The notes: a model not told the origin generated them from the sequence alone. A DNA stretch of 49,913 bases from Chloroflexota bacterium (GCA_013151415.1 JAADII010000018.1:1-49913); one strand, 5' to 3'; positions 18,100 through 27,259 are shown, counted from the stretch's first letter. A program made the numbers and translations.

Positions 18100-18591
18100 A
18101 TGACAAAGTCGCAAGACAAGCCAGGACAAGTCACCCGTCGTGAATTTTTCGGCGCCATTTTTGGTCTCTCGCTGGTGGCGATGATGGCCCAATTTGGCTC
18201 TGTGTTGGCTCGCTTTCTAGAGCCGGTGATCGAGGAGGGAGCGTTTGGCACGGTGGTGCGCGCCGGCCGCGTGGAGGAGTTCGAGGTCGGCTCTGTCAAT
18301 TATTTCCGTCAAGCGCGCTTTTACCTTGTGCGACTAGAGGACGGATTCCTGGCCGAATATCGCAAGTGCACCCATTTAGGCTGTGTGGTTCCCTGGATCG
18401 AAGAGGAGGGCATCTTCAATTGCCCTTGCCATAGCTCCCTTTTCACAAAAGAAGGGGAGGTGATAAGCGGTCCTGCGCCACGCCCTCTGGATTTATTCCC
18501 CATTGAGATCCGGGATGGCGTCATCTACGTAGACACCGGAACCATCATTGAGCGAGAGGCTTTTCACCCCGACCAACTGACGCCGGCATAA
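18100..18591 (+). CDS. Rieske [2Fe-2S] protein of the bc complex
   Basis: 163 residues. The N-terminus has a twin-Arg-like TRREFFGAIFG followed by one membrane helix; the rest is the periplasmic Rieske domain. Cluster ligands are in CTHLGC and CPCHSS boxes (about residues 88-93 and 107-112), both complete with Cys and His. The protein carries electrons from quinol at the Qo site to a cytochrome c. No cytochrome f or c1 gene is present, so the four-domain cytochrome c downstream or the 12-haem protein is the likely acceptor. ATG 18100 follows a family-B repeat; the stop is 12 bp before the cytochrome c gene. Confidence 0.95.
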   Translation: MTKSQDKPGQVTRREFFGAIFGLSLVAMMAQFGSVLARFLEPVIEEGAFGTVVRAGRVEEFEVGSVNYFRQARFYLVRLEDGFLAEYRKCTHLGCVVPWIEEEGIFNCPCHSSLFTKEGEVISGPAPRPLDLFPIEIRDGVIYVDTGTIIEREAFHPDQLTPA

Positions 18592-18603
18592 GGGAGTTGC
18601 ACG

Positions 18604-19842
18604 ATGAAATCACGAGAAGATTATCGTTTTCAAATGTGGTTGACGGCCGTATTCGCCGTAACCACCATGTTGCTCGTCGGGCTTTACACCCTACGCGAGC
18701 CCGCCCGCATGTTGGCGACCGAACGCGCGTTGGAGCAAGAGGCCATTGAACGCGCGGAGGTTGTCTGGGAGCAAGACTGCGCCACGTGCCACGGCAAACA
18801 TGGCGAAGGCGTGCGCAACAGCGGACCGGCCCTCAACACGCAAGAATTTTTGAAAGAGGCGACCGACGAGATCATATTCAACACCATCAACGACGGCCGG
18901 CCCGGCACATCGATGCCGGCGTGGGGTCAACCGCGCGGAGGCCCATACAACGCTCAGGTGATCGATGATCTTGTCAAGCTGATCCGCTCATGGGAGCCCA
19001 CCGCGCCCTCGGTGGCCGAGATGAAGCCCGAGGGCGACCCCACCCAAGGCGCGGTGCTTTTCGCGACGACTTGTTTCGCGTGTCATGGCGTGGCTGGCGA
19101 GGGCACAAGCGTGGGCCTGCGCCTGAATGATCCGGCGCGACTGGCGCGCTTCAGTGATGACTATTATCGAGACGTGATCCAGTTTGGGCGGCCCGACCGA
19201 GGCATGCCCACCTGGGGATCAGTGCTCTCGCCGCAACAGATCGAAGACCTGGTGGCCTACATTCGTAGTTGGGAAACCGAACCGCCCGTGGCCATGGCCC
19301 AATTGGGTGGAGACGCGATGAACGGCAGAGACATCTTCCAGGCCACTTGTGCGACGTGTCATGGTCGCAACGGACAGGGCACGGACATCGCGCCGCCTTT
19401 GGCCGAAGCGCCCATCCTCGCAGACGCCGATGCATTGTATGAAACCATTAGCCACGGCCGAATCGAAGCGGGCATGCCCAATTGGGGTCAGGTTCTCTCG
19501 CCGGCCGAGATCAACGACGTCATCGCCTATTTGGGCACGCTCAAAGCCGGTGAAGCGCCGGCGGAGGAAACACAACCCGACGCGGGCGAACAAGACCAGG
19601 CGCTAGGCCGGGCGCAATTCCTTTATGTGCAACATTGCGCCACGTGTCACGGTCTCCAGGGCGAAGGCACCGAAGACCGACCGCCATTGGCCAACAGCGA
19701 ATATATTCAGACCAATACAGACGAAGCGATTATCAGCGTCATCGCCAATGGAAGACCCAATACGCCCATGGAAGGCTTCAGCAATGTATTGAGCCAGGAA
19801 GAGATATTAGGCATCCTGGAGTTGTTGCGAAGCTGGCAATAA
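18604..19842 (+). CDS. Membrane-anchored tetra-domain cytochrome c
   Basis: 412 residues. One N-terminal uncleaved membrane helix (about 10-30) is followed by four class-I-like cytochrome c domains of about 85 residues, each with CATCHG or CFACHG at its start (about residues 59, 159, 252 and 346) and a later GMP or TPM Met region as likely sixth ligand. A Glu/Pro/Asp linker separates domains 3 and 4. Start ATG 18604 has GGGAG upstream. Probably the periplasmic electron carrier that replaces cytochrome c1/f in this complex; last gene of the operon, followed by a hairpin. Confidence 0.93.
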   Translation: MKSREDYRFQMWLTAVFAVTTMLLVGLYTLREPARMLATERALEQEAIERAEVVWEQDCATCHGKHGEGVRNSGPALNTQEFLKEATDEIIFNTINDGRPGTSMPAWGQPRGGPYNAQVIDDLVKLIRSWEPTAPSVAEMKPEGDPTQGAVLFATTCFACHGVAGEGTSVGLRLNDPARLARFSDDYYRDVIQFGRPDRGMPTWGSVLSPQQIEDLVAYIRSWETEPPVAMAQLGGDAMNGRDIFQATCATCHGRNGQGTDIAPPLAEAPILADADALYETISHGRIEAGMPNWGQVLSPAEINDVIAYLGTLKAGEAPAEETQPDAGEQDQALGRAQFLYVQHCATCHGLQGEGTEDRPPLANSEYIQTNTDEAIISVIANGRPNTPMEGFSNVLSQEEILGILELLRSWQ

Positions 19843-19893
19843 GACCATTCGACAAAGAATAACACCTGCAAGCTCTTGTGCAGAGGAGGAGTG

Positions 19894-19928
19894 GAGGGCG
19901 GCCCGGCTCAGCAAGTCGGACCGCCCTC
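19894..19928 (+). terminator. Candidate terminator hairpin after the bc operon
   Basis: GAGGGCGGCCC (19894-19904) can pair with GGACCGCCCTC (19918-19928) with one mismatch and a 13-nt loop. The following bases are only moderately T-rich (TCGCGCGTCTATTCTTCTC), so termination efficiency is uncertain. Confidence 0.5.
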
Positions 19929-19988
19929 TCGCGCGTCTATTCTTCTCGACCCCCTTATCTTGAAAAACCCACCCTGGTTGAGATAGAG

Positions 19989-20017
19989 TTGACGCCATTG
20001 GTCGGCCGACATATAAT
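19989..20017 (+). promoter_or_regulatory. Sigma70-type promoter for the universal stress gene
   Basis: TTGACG (19989-19994), a 17-bp spacer and TATAAT (20012-20017) match the consensus closely. The predicted start near 20024 gives a leader of about 180 nt with a family-B hairpin before the ATG at 20202. Confidence 0.8.
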
Positions 20018-20060
20018 GAAACAGGCTTCACGGGCGGCGGCCCGCTGACACCCATGAAAG

Positions 20061-20096
20061 GGACGATGGGACCGGCCGAACCTAACCCCATCGTCC
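20061..20096. repeat. Family-B inverted repeat in the uspA-like leader
   Basis: GGACGATGGG (20061-20070) and CCCATCGTCC (20087-20096) form a perfect 10-bp stem with a 16-nt loop, followed by further TATCGTC/TTATGGTC words to about 20120. It lies between promoter and coding region, so it would be in the mRNA leader. Confidence 0.7.
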
Positions 20097-20201
20097 TATC
20101 GTCTTATGGTCTTATCGTCTATTTTCAAAGCAGGCTCGACACATCATGATGACCGCCATCCATAGCATTGAACGACCTCTTTCACCGAATAGGAGCACGC
20201 C

Positions 20202-20624
20202 ATGATCCAACACATCCTTTTCGCCACCGACGGTTCGGCGCCGGCCGAGCGCGCGGCCGATTTCGCCGCCTCCCTGGCTCGACGTTATAACGCGAAGTTA
20301 ACGGTTTTGCATGCATTTCATCCCGTGCCCACCATTTTGGGCGAACCAGAATACAGCCGCAAACTTTATAAGACATTGAACGAAGCGGAAGATTTGGTGG
20401 AGGATGTAGCCGCGCGTTTGCGCGAGCAGGGTGTGGAGCATGTGGAGACGACCACAGTGGAAGGCCGCGCGGTGCCTGCCATCCTCGATGTGGCCAACAC
20501 GCGTAAGCCGGATTTGATCGTGCTCGGCGCACGCGGTCGCAGCCCCTGGCAAGGCATGATTTTGGGTAGCGTGAGCATGGCCGTAACCCAACGGGCCGAA
20601 TGCCCGGTGCTTGTCGTGAAATAA
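20202..20624 (+). CDS. Universal stress protein (UspA family)
   Basis: 140 residues, one Usp domain. It opens with HILFATDGSAPAERAADFA and ends with the ATP-binding signature G-2X-G-9X-G-S (GARGRSPWQGMILGS, about residues 108-122) and CPVLVV. The signature suggests the ATP-binding subclass. Usp proteins act in the cytoplasm in stress survival, but the exact partner is unknown. It has a consensus promoter and precedes tyrA by 19 bp, so the two may be co-transcribed. Confidence 0.93.
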   Translation: MIQHILFATDGSAPAERAADFAASLARRYNAKLTVLHAFHPVPTILGEPEYSRKLYKTLNEAEDLVEDVAARLREQGVEHVETTTVEGRAVPAILDVANTRKPDLIVLGARGRSPWQGMILGSVSMAVTQRAECPVLVVK

Positions 20625-20643
20625 GCGCGTAAACAAGACGATT

Positions 20644-21612
20644 ATGCCTTCACAAAAGCAATCACAAATCACGATCATCGGTCTGGGATTGGTGGGCGCA
20701 TCCCTGGGCCTGGCCATCAAGAAGAACAACCCCGATTTTCTGATTGTAGGTCACGACAAACAGCGAGAAGCCTCCAAACGCGCGCGCGAAGCGGGCGCGG
20801 TGGACAAAGATCACTGGAACCTCATCGCCGCTTGCGAAAACGCCGACATGGTGGTGCTGGCCATCCCGGCCGGCGAGATCCCCCCCACCCTCGAAGCTCT
20901 GAAGCAAGACCTGAAGCCCGGTTGCCTGACGCTGGACACCGCGTCCATCAAGCGGCCTGTGCTGGAAGCCGCTCGCATCTTGCCCGAGACAGTGCATTTC
21001 GTGGGCACAAACCCCATCCTCTTGGCTGGTGGAGCCGATGCAAGCGACGCTTCGGCCGATCTGTTCAAAGGCTGCCCCTGGGCTATCTGCGCCACATCCA
21101 CAACCAGCGCAGACGCGATCCAGGTCACCGCCGATATGGTGAAAATGGTGGGCGCGCAGCCATTCTTTCTGGACGCCGATGAACACGACGGCCTGATGGC
21201 GGCCGTGGATGGCATGCCTCTCGTTGTGGCCGCGGCCATGATGAATCTCACCGCACAAAGCCCGGCCTGGCGCGAGCTATGGCGCGTAGCGGGCAGCCGC
21301 TATGAAATCGCCACCCATCTGCCCGATCTCAGCGCAGGCGAGCTGGCCGCGGTCTCTCTGAGCAACGCCGACAACATTGTGCATTGGATCGACGCCTTGA
21401 CGACGGAACTACGCGGCTGGCGCGACGCGCTCACCGAAAAAGATGAAGACGCGCTCGTCGAGCGCTTCGATACGGCTCTCACCGGTTTGGGTCAATGGTT
21501 CAAGATGCGCCAAAGTGGCGATTGGGACGCTTTAGAACGCCCCTCGCTCATGGAAGAGACGGGCATATTAAGACGCATCTTCTTGGGCGCGTCCTTTCGA
21601 AGCCGAACATAG
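20644..21612 (+). CDS. tyrA: Prephenate dehydrogenase
   Basis: 322 residues. N-terminal NAD(P) fold ITIIGLGLVGASLGLAIKK, then the substrate domain with DTASIKRPVLEAA, the VGTNPIL block (equivalent of the usual GxHPM region, but here with Asn where His is common) and DADEHDGLMAAVDGMPLVVAAAM. Converts prephenate to 4-hydroxyphenylpyruvate in tyrosine synthesis. The His-to-Asn change in the HPM-like block makes a related NAD-dependent dehydrogenase possible. Co-directional with the universal stress gene; convergent with the glycosyltransferase. Confidence 0.82.
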   Translation: MPSQKQSQITIIGLGLVGASLGLAIKKNNPDFLIVGHDKQREASKRAREAGAVDKDHWNLIAACENADMVVLAIPAGEIPPTLEALKQDLKPGCLTLDTASIKRPVLEAARILPETVHFVGTNPILLAGGADASDASADLFKGCPWAICATSTTSADAIQVTADMVKMVGAQPFFLDADEHDGLMAAVDGMPLVVAAAMMNLTAQSPAWRELWRVAGSRYEIATHLPDLSAGELAAVSLSNADNIVHWIDALTTELRGWRDALTEKDEDALVERFDTALTGLGQWFKMRQSGDWDALERPSLMEETGILRRIFLGASFRSRT

Positions 21613-21675
21613 CGCGAAGAGACCCGCTCTCGGGCTTTGGGCCCACAACCTGCAACCGAGTCGCTGCGCGCCCCA

Positions 21676-23136
21676 TTAAGGCACAACGACGAAAAGGGCG
21701 TAAAGCGAAAGCAAAGGCATAAGCGCCAATGTGGCCAGCGCGGCCGGACGGGGTGAGAAAGGCCAAAATCGGCTATATGCTGCAAAAAAGAGCGCGCTGG
21801 CCACAGCCACAAACAAGGCCAAGCCATTGATATCGGCCGCAATTCGAACCGCGGCCAGCAGATAGGCCGCCGCGATCAGCGCCGCTCCAGCCGCCCAACG
21901 CGCCCCTTCGCGCGACCACATGCCTTCCAACCCCAAAGCAAAGCCCAAGGCAATGGCTGCAAGCGCGGGGAAGAAATATCGTCCCTGATGCTGCACAAAG
22001 GAAAGGTTATACCAGCCATACGCCGCGAGCACCAGCAAAAATTGAGCGAAGAGCAAACGCAGCCCGCGACGCTGATAGGCCGAAAGGCGCTCGGGCCCGC
22101 GGCTCCAGCGCCAGATGCGCCAGGCCAACCCCACGACCACGAACAACGATAAAAAGGCCAAAAGCAAATAGACGCGACCATCCATGAACGCGCCCAACCA
22201 GCCGAACACGCCCCAAAAAGATTGAAAGCTGAAATCCACAAGGCGATCGAGGTACGCGTTCCATCCTGTCTGCGCGATCCAATCGAGCGTGCGCGGTTGA
22301 CCGGTGACCACCGCGTCGTGTCGTTTCAAGCCCAGAGGATCGGTGAAACCATAAACCTGCATATTACGCAGCCACCAGGGCAGGGGTAAGAGAAAAGCCG
22401 GCAACATCCAGGCTGCGCCCGCGCGCAACCAGGCGAAGCGCCATGTTTTTTTGCCCTGTTCGCGCCAGCCTTGCCATAGCCAAACGCCCAAGACCAGAGG
22501 GGCGAGCATGTAGGTCTGAAATTTGGTGAGCAAGGCGAGCCCTAACAACGCCCCAGTGAGGGGCCAACCGCGGGTCGCGTTGCTGTCGGATTTCAAATGC
22601 CCCAACAGACGAAAGATCACCGCGGCAATGAGCAACTCGCTAAGACCATCGTTGTTGGCCGAAGCCATCATGGCAATGTGCATGGGAAGAAAAGCCGCAA
22701 ACGCGGCCGCCCATGCCGCGCGCCAGATATGCTGTGGAAACAAACGCCGCGCGATGGCCCAAATCAAAAGCACCACGCCCGCACCCAGCGCGACCCCCAA
22801 CAATCGCAACCAAAACAACCGAATTCTCACATCCGTTCCTTGCGTAGCCATGAGAATAGGCGACGCAAGCGCATAATACAAAGGCGGTTGGTGGCCCTCG
22901 TAGCGAATGTTGTCAATGGACATATGGGCCGGAAAGCCAGCGGCCTTGATTGTCTCTAGATATGCTTGATCGTAATCGCCCGGCCTGAGCAACGGCAAGC
23001 GCGCCTTCTCGGCCAGCTCGCGAGCATAGTTGAAATGCGCCGGCTCATCCGGCGTTTGCCATGCCGGCGTAAGCGCAGCGTAAAGCCCGCCCAGAAGCAA
23101 ATAGATGAAAAGGATGAAGAGCAGCGCGCGATGCAT
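21676..23136 (-). CDS. Polytopic membrane glycosyltransferase (PMT/ArnT-like)
   Basis: 486 residues with about eleven hydrophobic helices. The first extracytoplasmic loop carries TPDEPAHFNYARELAEK, the acidic Asp-Glu motif typical of GT-C type enzymes that use polyprenyl-phosphate sugars. Substrate and acceptor cannot be inferred. The C-terminus is a run of helices with short loops. It sits 47 bp downstream of murA on the same strand, which fits a cell-envelope role. DUF2142-type proteins are an alternative family label. Confidence 0.8.
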   Translation of the reverse strand: MHRALLFILFIYLLLGGLYAALTPAWQTPDEPAHFNYARELAEKARLPLLRPGDYDQAYLETIKAAGFPAHMSIDNIRYEGHQPPLYYALASPILMATQGTDVRIRLFWLRLLGVALGAGVVLLIWAIARRLFPQHIWRAAWAAAFAAFLPMHIAMMASANNDGLSELLIAAVIFRLLGHLKSDSNATRGWPLTGALLGLALLTKFQTYMLAPLVLGVWLWQGWREQGKKTWRFAWLRAGAAWMLPAFLLPLPWWLRNMQVYGFTDPLGLKRHDAVVTGQPRTLDWIAQTGWNAYLDRLVDFSFQSFWGVFGWLGAFMDGRVYLLLAFLSLFVVVGLAWRIWRWSRGPERLSAYQRRGLRLLFAQFLLVLAAYGWYNLSFVQHQGRYFFPALAAIALGFALGLEGMWSREGARWAAGAALIAAAYLLAAVRIAADINGLALFVAVASALFFAAYSRFWPFSPRPAALATLALMPLLSLYALFVVVP

Positions 23137-23183
23137 GACGATTGGCCTATTGCAAAGAGAAAATCGGGCAATTCAAGCGCGGA

Positions 23184-24491
23184 TCAGACATGCACCGGTC
23201 GATCCGTGCGCACGATGGACGCGCCCAAGGCCTGAAGTTTTTCCTCCAAGCGCTCGTAGCCGCGGTCGATCTGCCCCACATTGGCGATGACGCTCTCGCC
23301 CTGGGCGGCCAGTGCAGCCATAACCAACGCCATTCCCGCGCGGATGTCGGGGCTGCTTAGGGTTTGGCCATAAAGTTGAGAAGGGCCCACCACCACCGCG
23401 CGATGGGGATCGCACAAAATGATGCGCGCGCCCATGCTGATAAGCTTGTCCACGAAAAAGAGCCGACTCTCGAACATCTTTTCATGGATGAGCACGGTGC
23501 CGCGCGCCTGAGTGGCCACCACCAGGGCGATGGAAAGCAAATCGGCGGGGAAATGAGGCCAGGGGCCATCATCGATTTTGGGCACTGCGCCGCCTACATC
23601 CATGGCGATCTCCAGATCTTGCTTTGCGCCCACCACGAGATCATCCCCATCCAGCCAGCAGTTCACGCCTAAGCGTTCGCGAAACACATACAACACCATG
23701 CGCAAATCGTCGGCCTGCACCTGCTTGATGCGAATTTCGCCCGGCGTGACCGCGCCCAGGCCCAGAAAGGAGCCGATTTCCAGGATATCCGGGCCGATAT
23801 CGAACACGCCGCCCTTCAACCGCTCTCTTCCTTCGACGACAAGCGTATTGCTACCCACGCCATCGATGCGCGCGCCCATGCCTTGCAACATATGGCACAG
23901 GTTTTGCACATGGGGCTCTGATGCTGCATTGCGGATGACCGTGCGCGAGGGGGTGAGGGCCGCGGCCATGAGCGCATTCTCAGTGGCCGTCACACTGGCC
24001 TCATCCAACAACATATCCGCGCCCTGCAACCCATCCGCACGGATGGCGATGGTGTGCGTCTGCGGGTCCACCTCGACCGACGCGCCCAGGGCCTCCAACG
24101 CCAATAGGTGGGTGTCGATGCGGCGTCTGCCAATGACATCACCGCCGGGCGGGGGCAATTCCACCTGACCCAGACGCCCCACCATAGGTCCGGCCAAAAG
24201 GATGGAAGCCCGAATCTGTCGGCAAAGCTCGGGCGACAGCTTACGCGTTTCGATATGTCGCGCCTGCAAAGTAATGGCGTCCCCGCCGTTGGCCAGCACC
24301 TCGGCGCCAAGATATTGCAATAACGCCAACATCGCGTCCACATCGCCGATGCGCGGGACATTGCGCAGTGTGACAGGCTCATCGGTGAGCAATGTGGCCG
24401 CCAACATGGGCAAGGCCGCATTTTTATTGCCCGAGACGCGCACCTCGCCTTCCAATGGCCGACCACCCTGAATAATGAAATATTCGTTCAT
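23184..24491 (-). CDS. murA: UDP-N-acetylglucosamine 1-carboxyvinyltransferase, Cys-to-Asp variant
   Basis: First committed step of peptidoglycan synthesis: adds enolpyruvate from PEP to UDP-GlcNAc. 435 residues, normal length. The substrate Lys is in [12 protein letters not shown] (Lys23). The mobile loop reads [14 protein letters not shown], with Asp118 where most MurA have the Cys alkylated by fosfomycin (Cys115 of E. coli). The same Asp occurs in naturally fosfomycin-resistant MurA of mycobacteria and chlamydiae. Later blocks [16 protein letters not shown] and [17 protein letters not shown] are typical. Start ATG 24491 (MNEYFI). Neighbours are a SAM hydroxide adenosyltransferase and a membrane glycosyltransferase. 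Confidence 0.96.
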   Translation of the reverse strand: MNEYFIIQGGRPLEGEVRVSGNKNAALPMLAATLLTDEPVTLRNVPRIGDVDAMLALLQYLGAEVLANGGDAITLQARHIETRKLSPELCRQIRASILLAGPMVGRLGQVELPPPGGDVIGRRRIDTHLLALEALGASVEVDPQTHTIAIRADGLQGADMLLDEASVTATENALMAAALTPSRTVIRNAASEPHVQNLCHMLQGMGARIDGVGSNTLVVEGRERLKGGVFDIGPDILEIGSFLGLGAVTPGEIRIKQVQADDLRMVLYVFRERLGVNCWLDGDDLVVGAKQDLEIAMDVGGAVPKIDDGPWPHFPADLLSIALVVATQARGTVLIHEKMFESRLFFVDKLISMGARIILCDPHRAVVVGPSQLYGQTLSSPDIRAGMALVMAALAAQGESVIANVGQIDRGYERLEEKLQALGASIVRTDRPVHV

Positions 24492-24551
24492 AGCGAATGT
24501 ATGGGCGATAAGATTTGGCGTTTCGCCTTCTGTTCGATGTGACCGCGCCCC

Positions 24552-25373
24552 TCACGTTTGTTCGCGACGGGCGCAAATGGGCTCGCCCACGCCAGCAGCC
24601 AAACGCCGAGCCGCGCTGCCCTCGCGCACCGCGATTTCGAGTAAACCGCCGCTGCTGCTCAAGGCCAGCAATTCGCCGGGGGTCGCGTCGCTGTAAGTGG
24701 CGTGAAAACCGCGAACGAGCTGGCCAGCCACTTCGAACACCCAAGCTTCATTATCCGTCAGCCATTCTGCCGGGATATTGCTGATAAGATTGCCAAATCG
24801 ATCCACGAAAATGATCTGGCCCTCGAGTCGGCCATCGGCCAAGCGTCGCGGTTCAGGGAGGTGAATGCGGACGGGATCGGTCACCACAGGGCCCAAGCTA
24901 TGACAGGGCGCGCCTGAAGCGATATAAGCCGCAAATGGCGCGAAAATATCGCGTCCGTGAAACGTATGGCTCACCTTGGGCAACCGATAGAACGGATTTT
25001 GCAAGAGGCGAATCTCTTTCACATGCTCGCGCGCATATACGGCGCTAAACACGCCATTGTCTGGGCCTACGTAACATGCGCGCTCGGTGTACACTGCAAT
25101 AGGACGACGTTCGCCGCCCACGCCCGGATCGACCACCACAAGATGGACGGTGCTGCGCGGGAAATAATCGGCGATCGCGCTGAGAACGTATGCGGCCTGC
25201 TGAATGTTCTGCGGCTCGATCTCATGCGTCACATCGATGATCTTGGCCCAGGGCAAAATGTCGAGAATCACGCCTTTGAGCGCGGCCACATAGGGCGAGC
25301 CTGCGCCAAAATCGGTGGTGATGGCAATGGGCGAGGGGGCGTTTTCAGGAAGCTGAATGGGTGGATGAGTCAT
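24552..25373 (-). CDS. S-adenosyl-L-methionine hydroxide adenosyltransferase (DUF62)
   Basis: 273 residues. The N-terminal ITTDFGAGSPYVAALKGVI and DPGVGGERRPIAVYT blocks, PDNGVFSAV and the later SHTFHGRDIFAPFAAYIASG block are diagnostic of the SAM hydrolase/fluorinase superfamily. The Asp-Arg-His set thought to activate water is present (DPGVGGERR and the His of HTFHGRD). Members split SAM to adenosine and methionine; the larger loop of true fluorinases is not obvious. Cytoplasmic. 60 bp upstream of murA on the same strand. Confidence 0.93.
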   Translation of the reverse strand: MTHPPIQLPENAPSPIAITTDFGAGSPYVAALKGVILDILPWAKIIDVTHEIEPQNIQQAAYVLSAIADYFPRSTVHLVVVDPGVGGERRPIAVYTERACYVGPDNGVFSAVYAREHVKEIRLLQNPFYRLPKVSHTFHGRDIFAPFAAYIASGAPCHSLGPVVTDPVRIHLPEPRRLADGRLEGQIIFVDRFGNLISNIPAEWLTDNEAWVFEVAGQLVRGFHATYSDATPGELLALSSSGGLLEIAVREGSAARRLAAGVGEPICARREQT

Positions 25374-25597
25374 GATGCTTTTTGAGATGGGAGAAAAGAT
25401 ATTTCGCTCTTCGCGCTACACGTTTCGTATTTGCCAGTCGCCCGGTCGGATTGTCGCGAGGTTGCATCGCTCTCCACTCTCGACCTTTGTTCGCGGCGTT
25501 TGCTGCGCGCTCTCATTGTAATCGCGGCCAATGCTTGTGGCAAAAATGCCAAATGCATCGCGACGCGCGCCTCGTCTTCGCCATCCTTTGGATCGCG

Positions 25598-25606
25598 TGT
25601 TATACT
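25598..25606 (+). promoter_or_regulatory. Extended -10 promoter before the SCP2 gene
   Basis: TG-T-TATACT (25598-25606) is an extended -10 element with no clear -35. Transcription would begin near 25613, 54 nt before the ATG at 25667. The rest of the 293-bp gap 25374-25666 shows only a TTAACCTCAA direct repeat at about 25633-25654 that runs into the ribosome site. Confidence 0.45.
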
Positions 25607-25666
25607 TCACACGACGCGACGCGTCATTTTTCTTAACCTCAACCTTAACCTCAAGGAGGCGTTCTC

Positions 25667-26083
25667 ATGGCTTACCTGTTTCCCTCTCCCGAATGGGTCG
25701 AAGCATTCAAAGACGCGCTCAATGCCAGCGAACCATACAAGAAATCCGCGGCCAAATGGGAGGGCGATTTTTACTTCATCGTCTCCCCGGGCAAAGGCCT
25801 GGAACAGCCGGTCAAGTTTTATCTCGATCTATGGCATGGCGAGTGTCGCGAGGCGTATGTGGTCGAGGGCGATGACGACAAAAACCCCGAATTTGTCATC
25901 GAAGGAACCATTGACGTTTATCGTCAGATATTCGACCATAAGCTTGACCCCATTCGCGCATTGGTGAGTCGCAAACTCAAGCTCAAGGGCAACCTGGGCA
26001 AGATCATGCGTTCGGTCAAAGCGACGCTGGATCTGGTGAACGCGGCCGCGAGTGTGGATACGGTCTGGCCCGATGAGGTGTAA
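25667..26083 (+). CDS. SCP2 sterol-carrier-like protein
   Basis: 138 residues, single domain. The pattern of an amphipathic N-terminal helix, KFYLDLWHGECREAYVVEG strands, an EFVIEGTIDVYRQIF block and the C-terminal KLKLKGNLGKIMRSVKATLDLV helix matches the SCP2 fold, which binds lipids in a hydrophobic tunnel. Start ATG is preceded by AAGGAGG. The stop is 3 bp before the alcohol dehydrogenase gene, so the two are translated from one mRNA. A lipid or hydrophobic aldehyde/alcohol carrier role is plausible only by context. Confidence 0.85.
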   Translation: MAYLFPSPEWVEAFKDALNASEPYKKSAAKWEGDFYFIVSPGKGLEQPVKFYLDLWHGECREAYVVEGDDDKNPEFVIEGTIDVYRQIFDHKLDPIRALVSRKLKLKGNLGKIMRSVKATLDLVNAAASVDTVWPDEV

Positions 26084-26086
26084 ACC

Positions 26087-27259
26087 ATGTGGTTCTTCGA
26101 CTGTCCGGAGATCATCTACGGTGATGATGCGTTGAGCCATCTGGAAGAAATTCGGGGCGAGCGCGCGTTCATCGTCACCGATCCTGTGCTACATGAGCTG
26201 GGCTTCACACAGCGCATCGTCGAGCGTTTGCAATCCACGGGCATGGCCATCGAATGGTTCTCTGAGGTCGAGCCTGAGCCCTCTTTCCAAACTGTGCAAA
26301 AAGGCGCAGCGCAAATGCGAGCTTTCGAGCCGGACTGGATCATCGGCCTGGGCGGCGGCTCCTCCATCGACGCGGCCAAGGCCATGTGGGTGCTTTACGA
26401 GCGGCCCGACCTGCAACCAGATGAAATCAGCCCCATGATGGAGCTGAACATCGGCAAGAAAGCCAGGCTCATCGCCATTCCCACCACGGCTGGCACCGGG
26501 TCCGAGGCCACATGGGCCACAGTGTTGACCGATCAAAGCGATGGTCGCAAGCTGGCCTTAGGTTCGCGCGAGACCATGCCCACCAAGGCCATTGTTGATC
26601 CCGCGCTCACCTACGAACTGCCCCCGCGCATCACAGCGGACACCGGCCTGGACGCGCTGACGCATGCGGTGGAGGGTTATCTCTCCAGCTTTCACAACGA
26701 CTTCACCGATGGCATTTGCATCAAAGCCATTCAACTGATATTCGAATATCTGCCGCGCGCTTACGCAGAGCCTCAGGACGTGGAAGCTCGCGAGCATATG
26801 GCCAACGCGGCCACATTGGGCGGATTGGGGTTCATCAACTCATGGGCCTCATTGGCCCATGCCATGGGCCATGCGTTCGGCGGCTTTTTCAAGATTCCGC
26901 ATGGGCGCAGCGTCAGCCTCTTTTTGCCTTACACATTGGAATATATCGCCCGCGAACCCGAACTGACCCGCTTTCGCGACATCGCTCACGCCCTTCGACT
27001 GCCCGAAGGCGAGGCCGAAGAGCCCGAAGCCGCGGCCGCGGTCATCAAGGCCATACGCGAGCTGCATGGCCGCGTCGATCAGCCGCTCAGCGTCGAAGCC
27101 CTGGGCGTTTCGCGGCCGGATTACGAAGCCCGCATCGAGGAACTGTGTGAGTTCGCGGAGGGAGACGGGACGTTCATCAGCGCAGTTCGCATCCCCGAAC
27201 GAGATGACCTGGCGCGGCTGTTTCTCTACGCGTTCGATGGCCGGAAAATCGATTTCTAA
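26087..27259 (+). CDS. Iron-containing alcohol dehydrogenase
   Basis: 390 residues, group III alcohol dehydrogenase. NAD(P) site GLGGGSSIDAAKA (about 89-101), PTTAGTGSEATWATV, then metal ligands DTGLDALTHAVEGY (Asp and His) and HAMGHAFGGFFKIPHG (two His). Interconverts an alcohol and aldehyde or ketone; substrate unknown. It is coupled to the SCP2 gene upstream and followed, after a repeat-containing gap, by an aldehyde:ferredoxin oxidoreductase, so the two may oxidise an alcohol to acid through the aldehyde, or work in reverse with ferredoxin. Confidence 0.95.
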   Translation: MWFFDCPEIIYGDDALSHLEEIRGERAFIVTDPVLHELGFTQRIVERLQSTGMAIEWFSEVEPEPSFQTVQKGAAQMRAFEPDWIIGLGGGSSIDAAKAMWVLYERPDLQPDEISPMMELNIGKKARLIAIPTTAGTGSEATWATVLTDQSDGRKLALGSRETMPTKAIVDPALTYELPPRITADTGLDALTHAVEGYLSSFHNDFTDGICIKAIQLIFEYLPRAYAEPQDVEAREHMANAATLGGLGFINSWASLAHAMGHAFGGFFKIPHGRSVSLFLPYTLEYIAREPELTRFRDIAHALRLPEGEAEEPEAAAAVIKAIRELHGRVDQPLSVEALGVSRPDYEARIEELCEFAEGDGTFISAVRIPERDDLARLFLYAFDGRKIDF

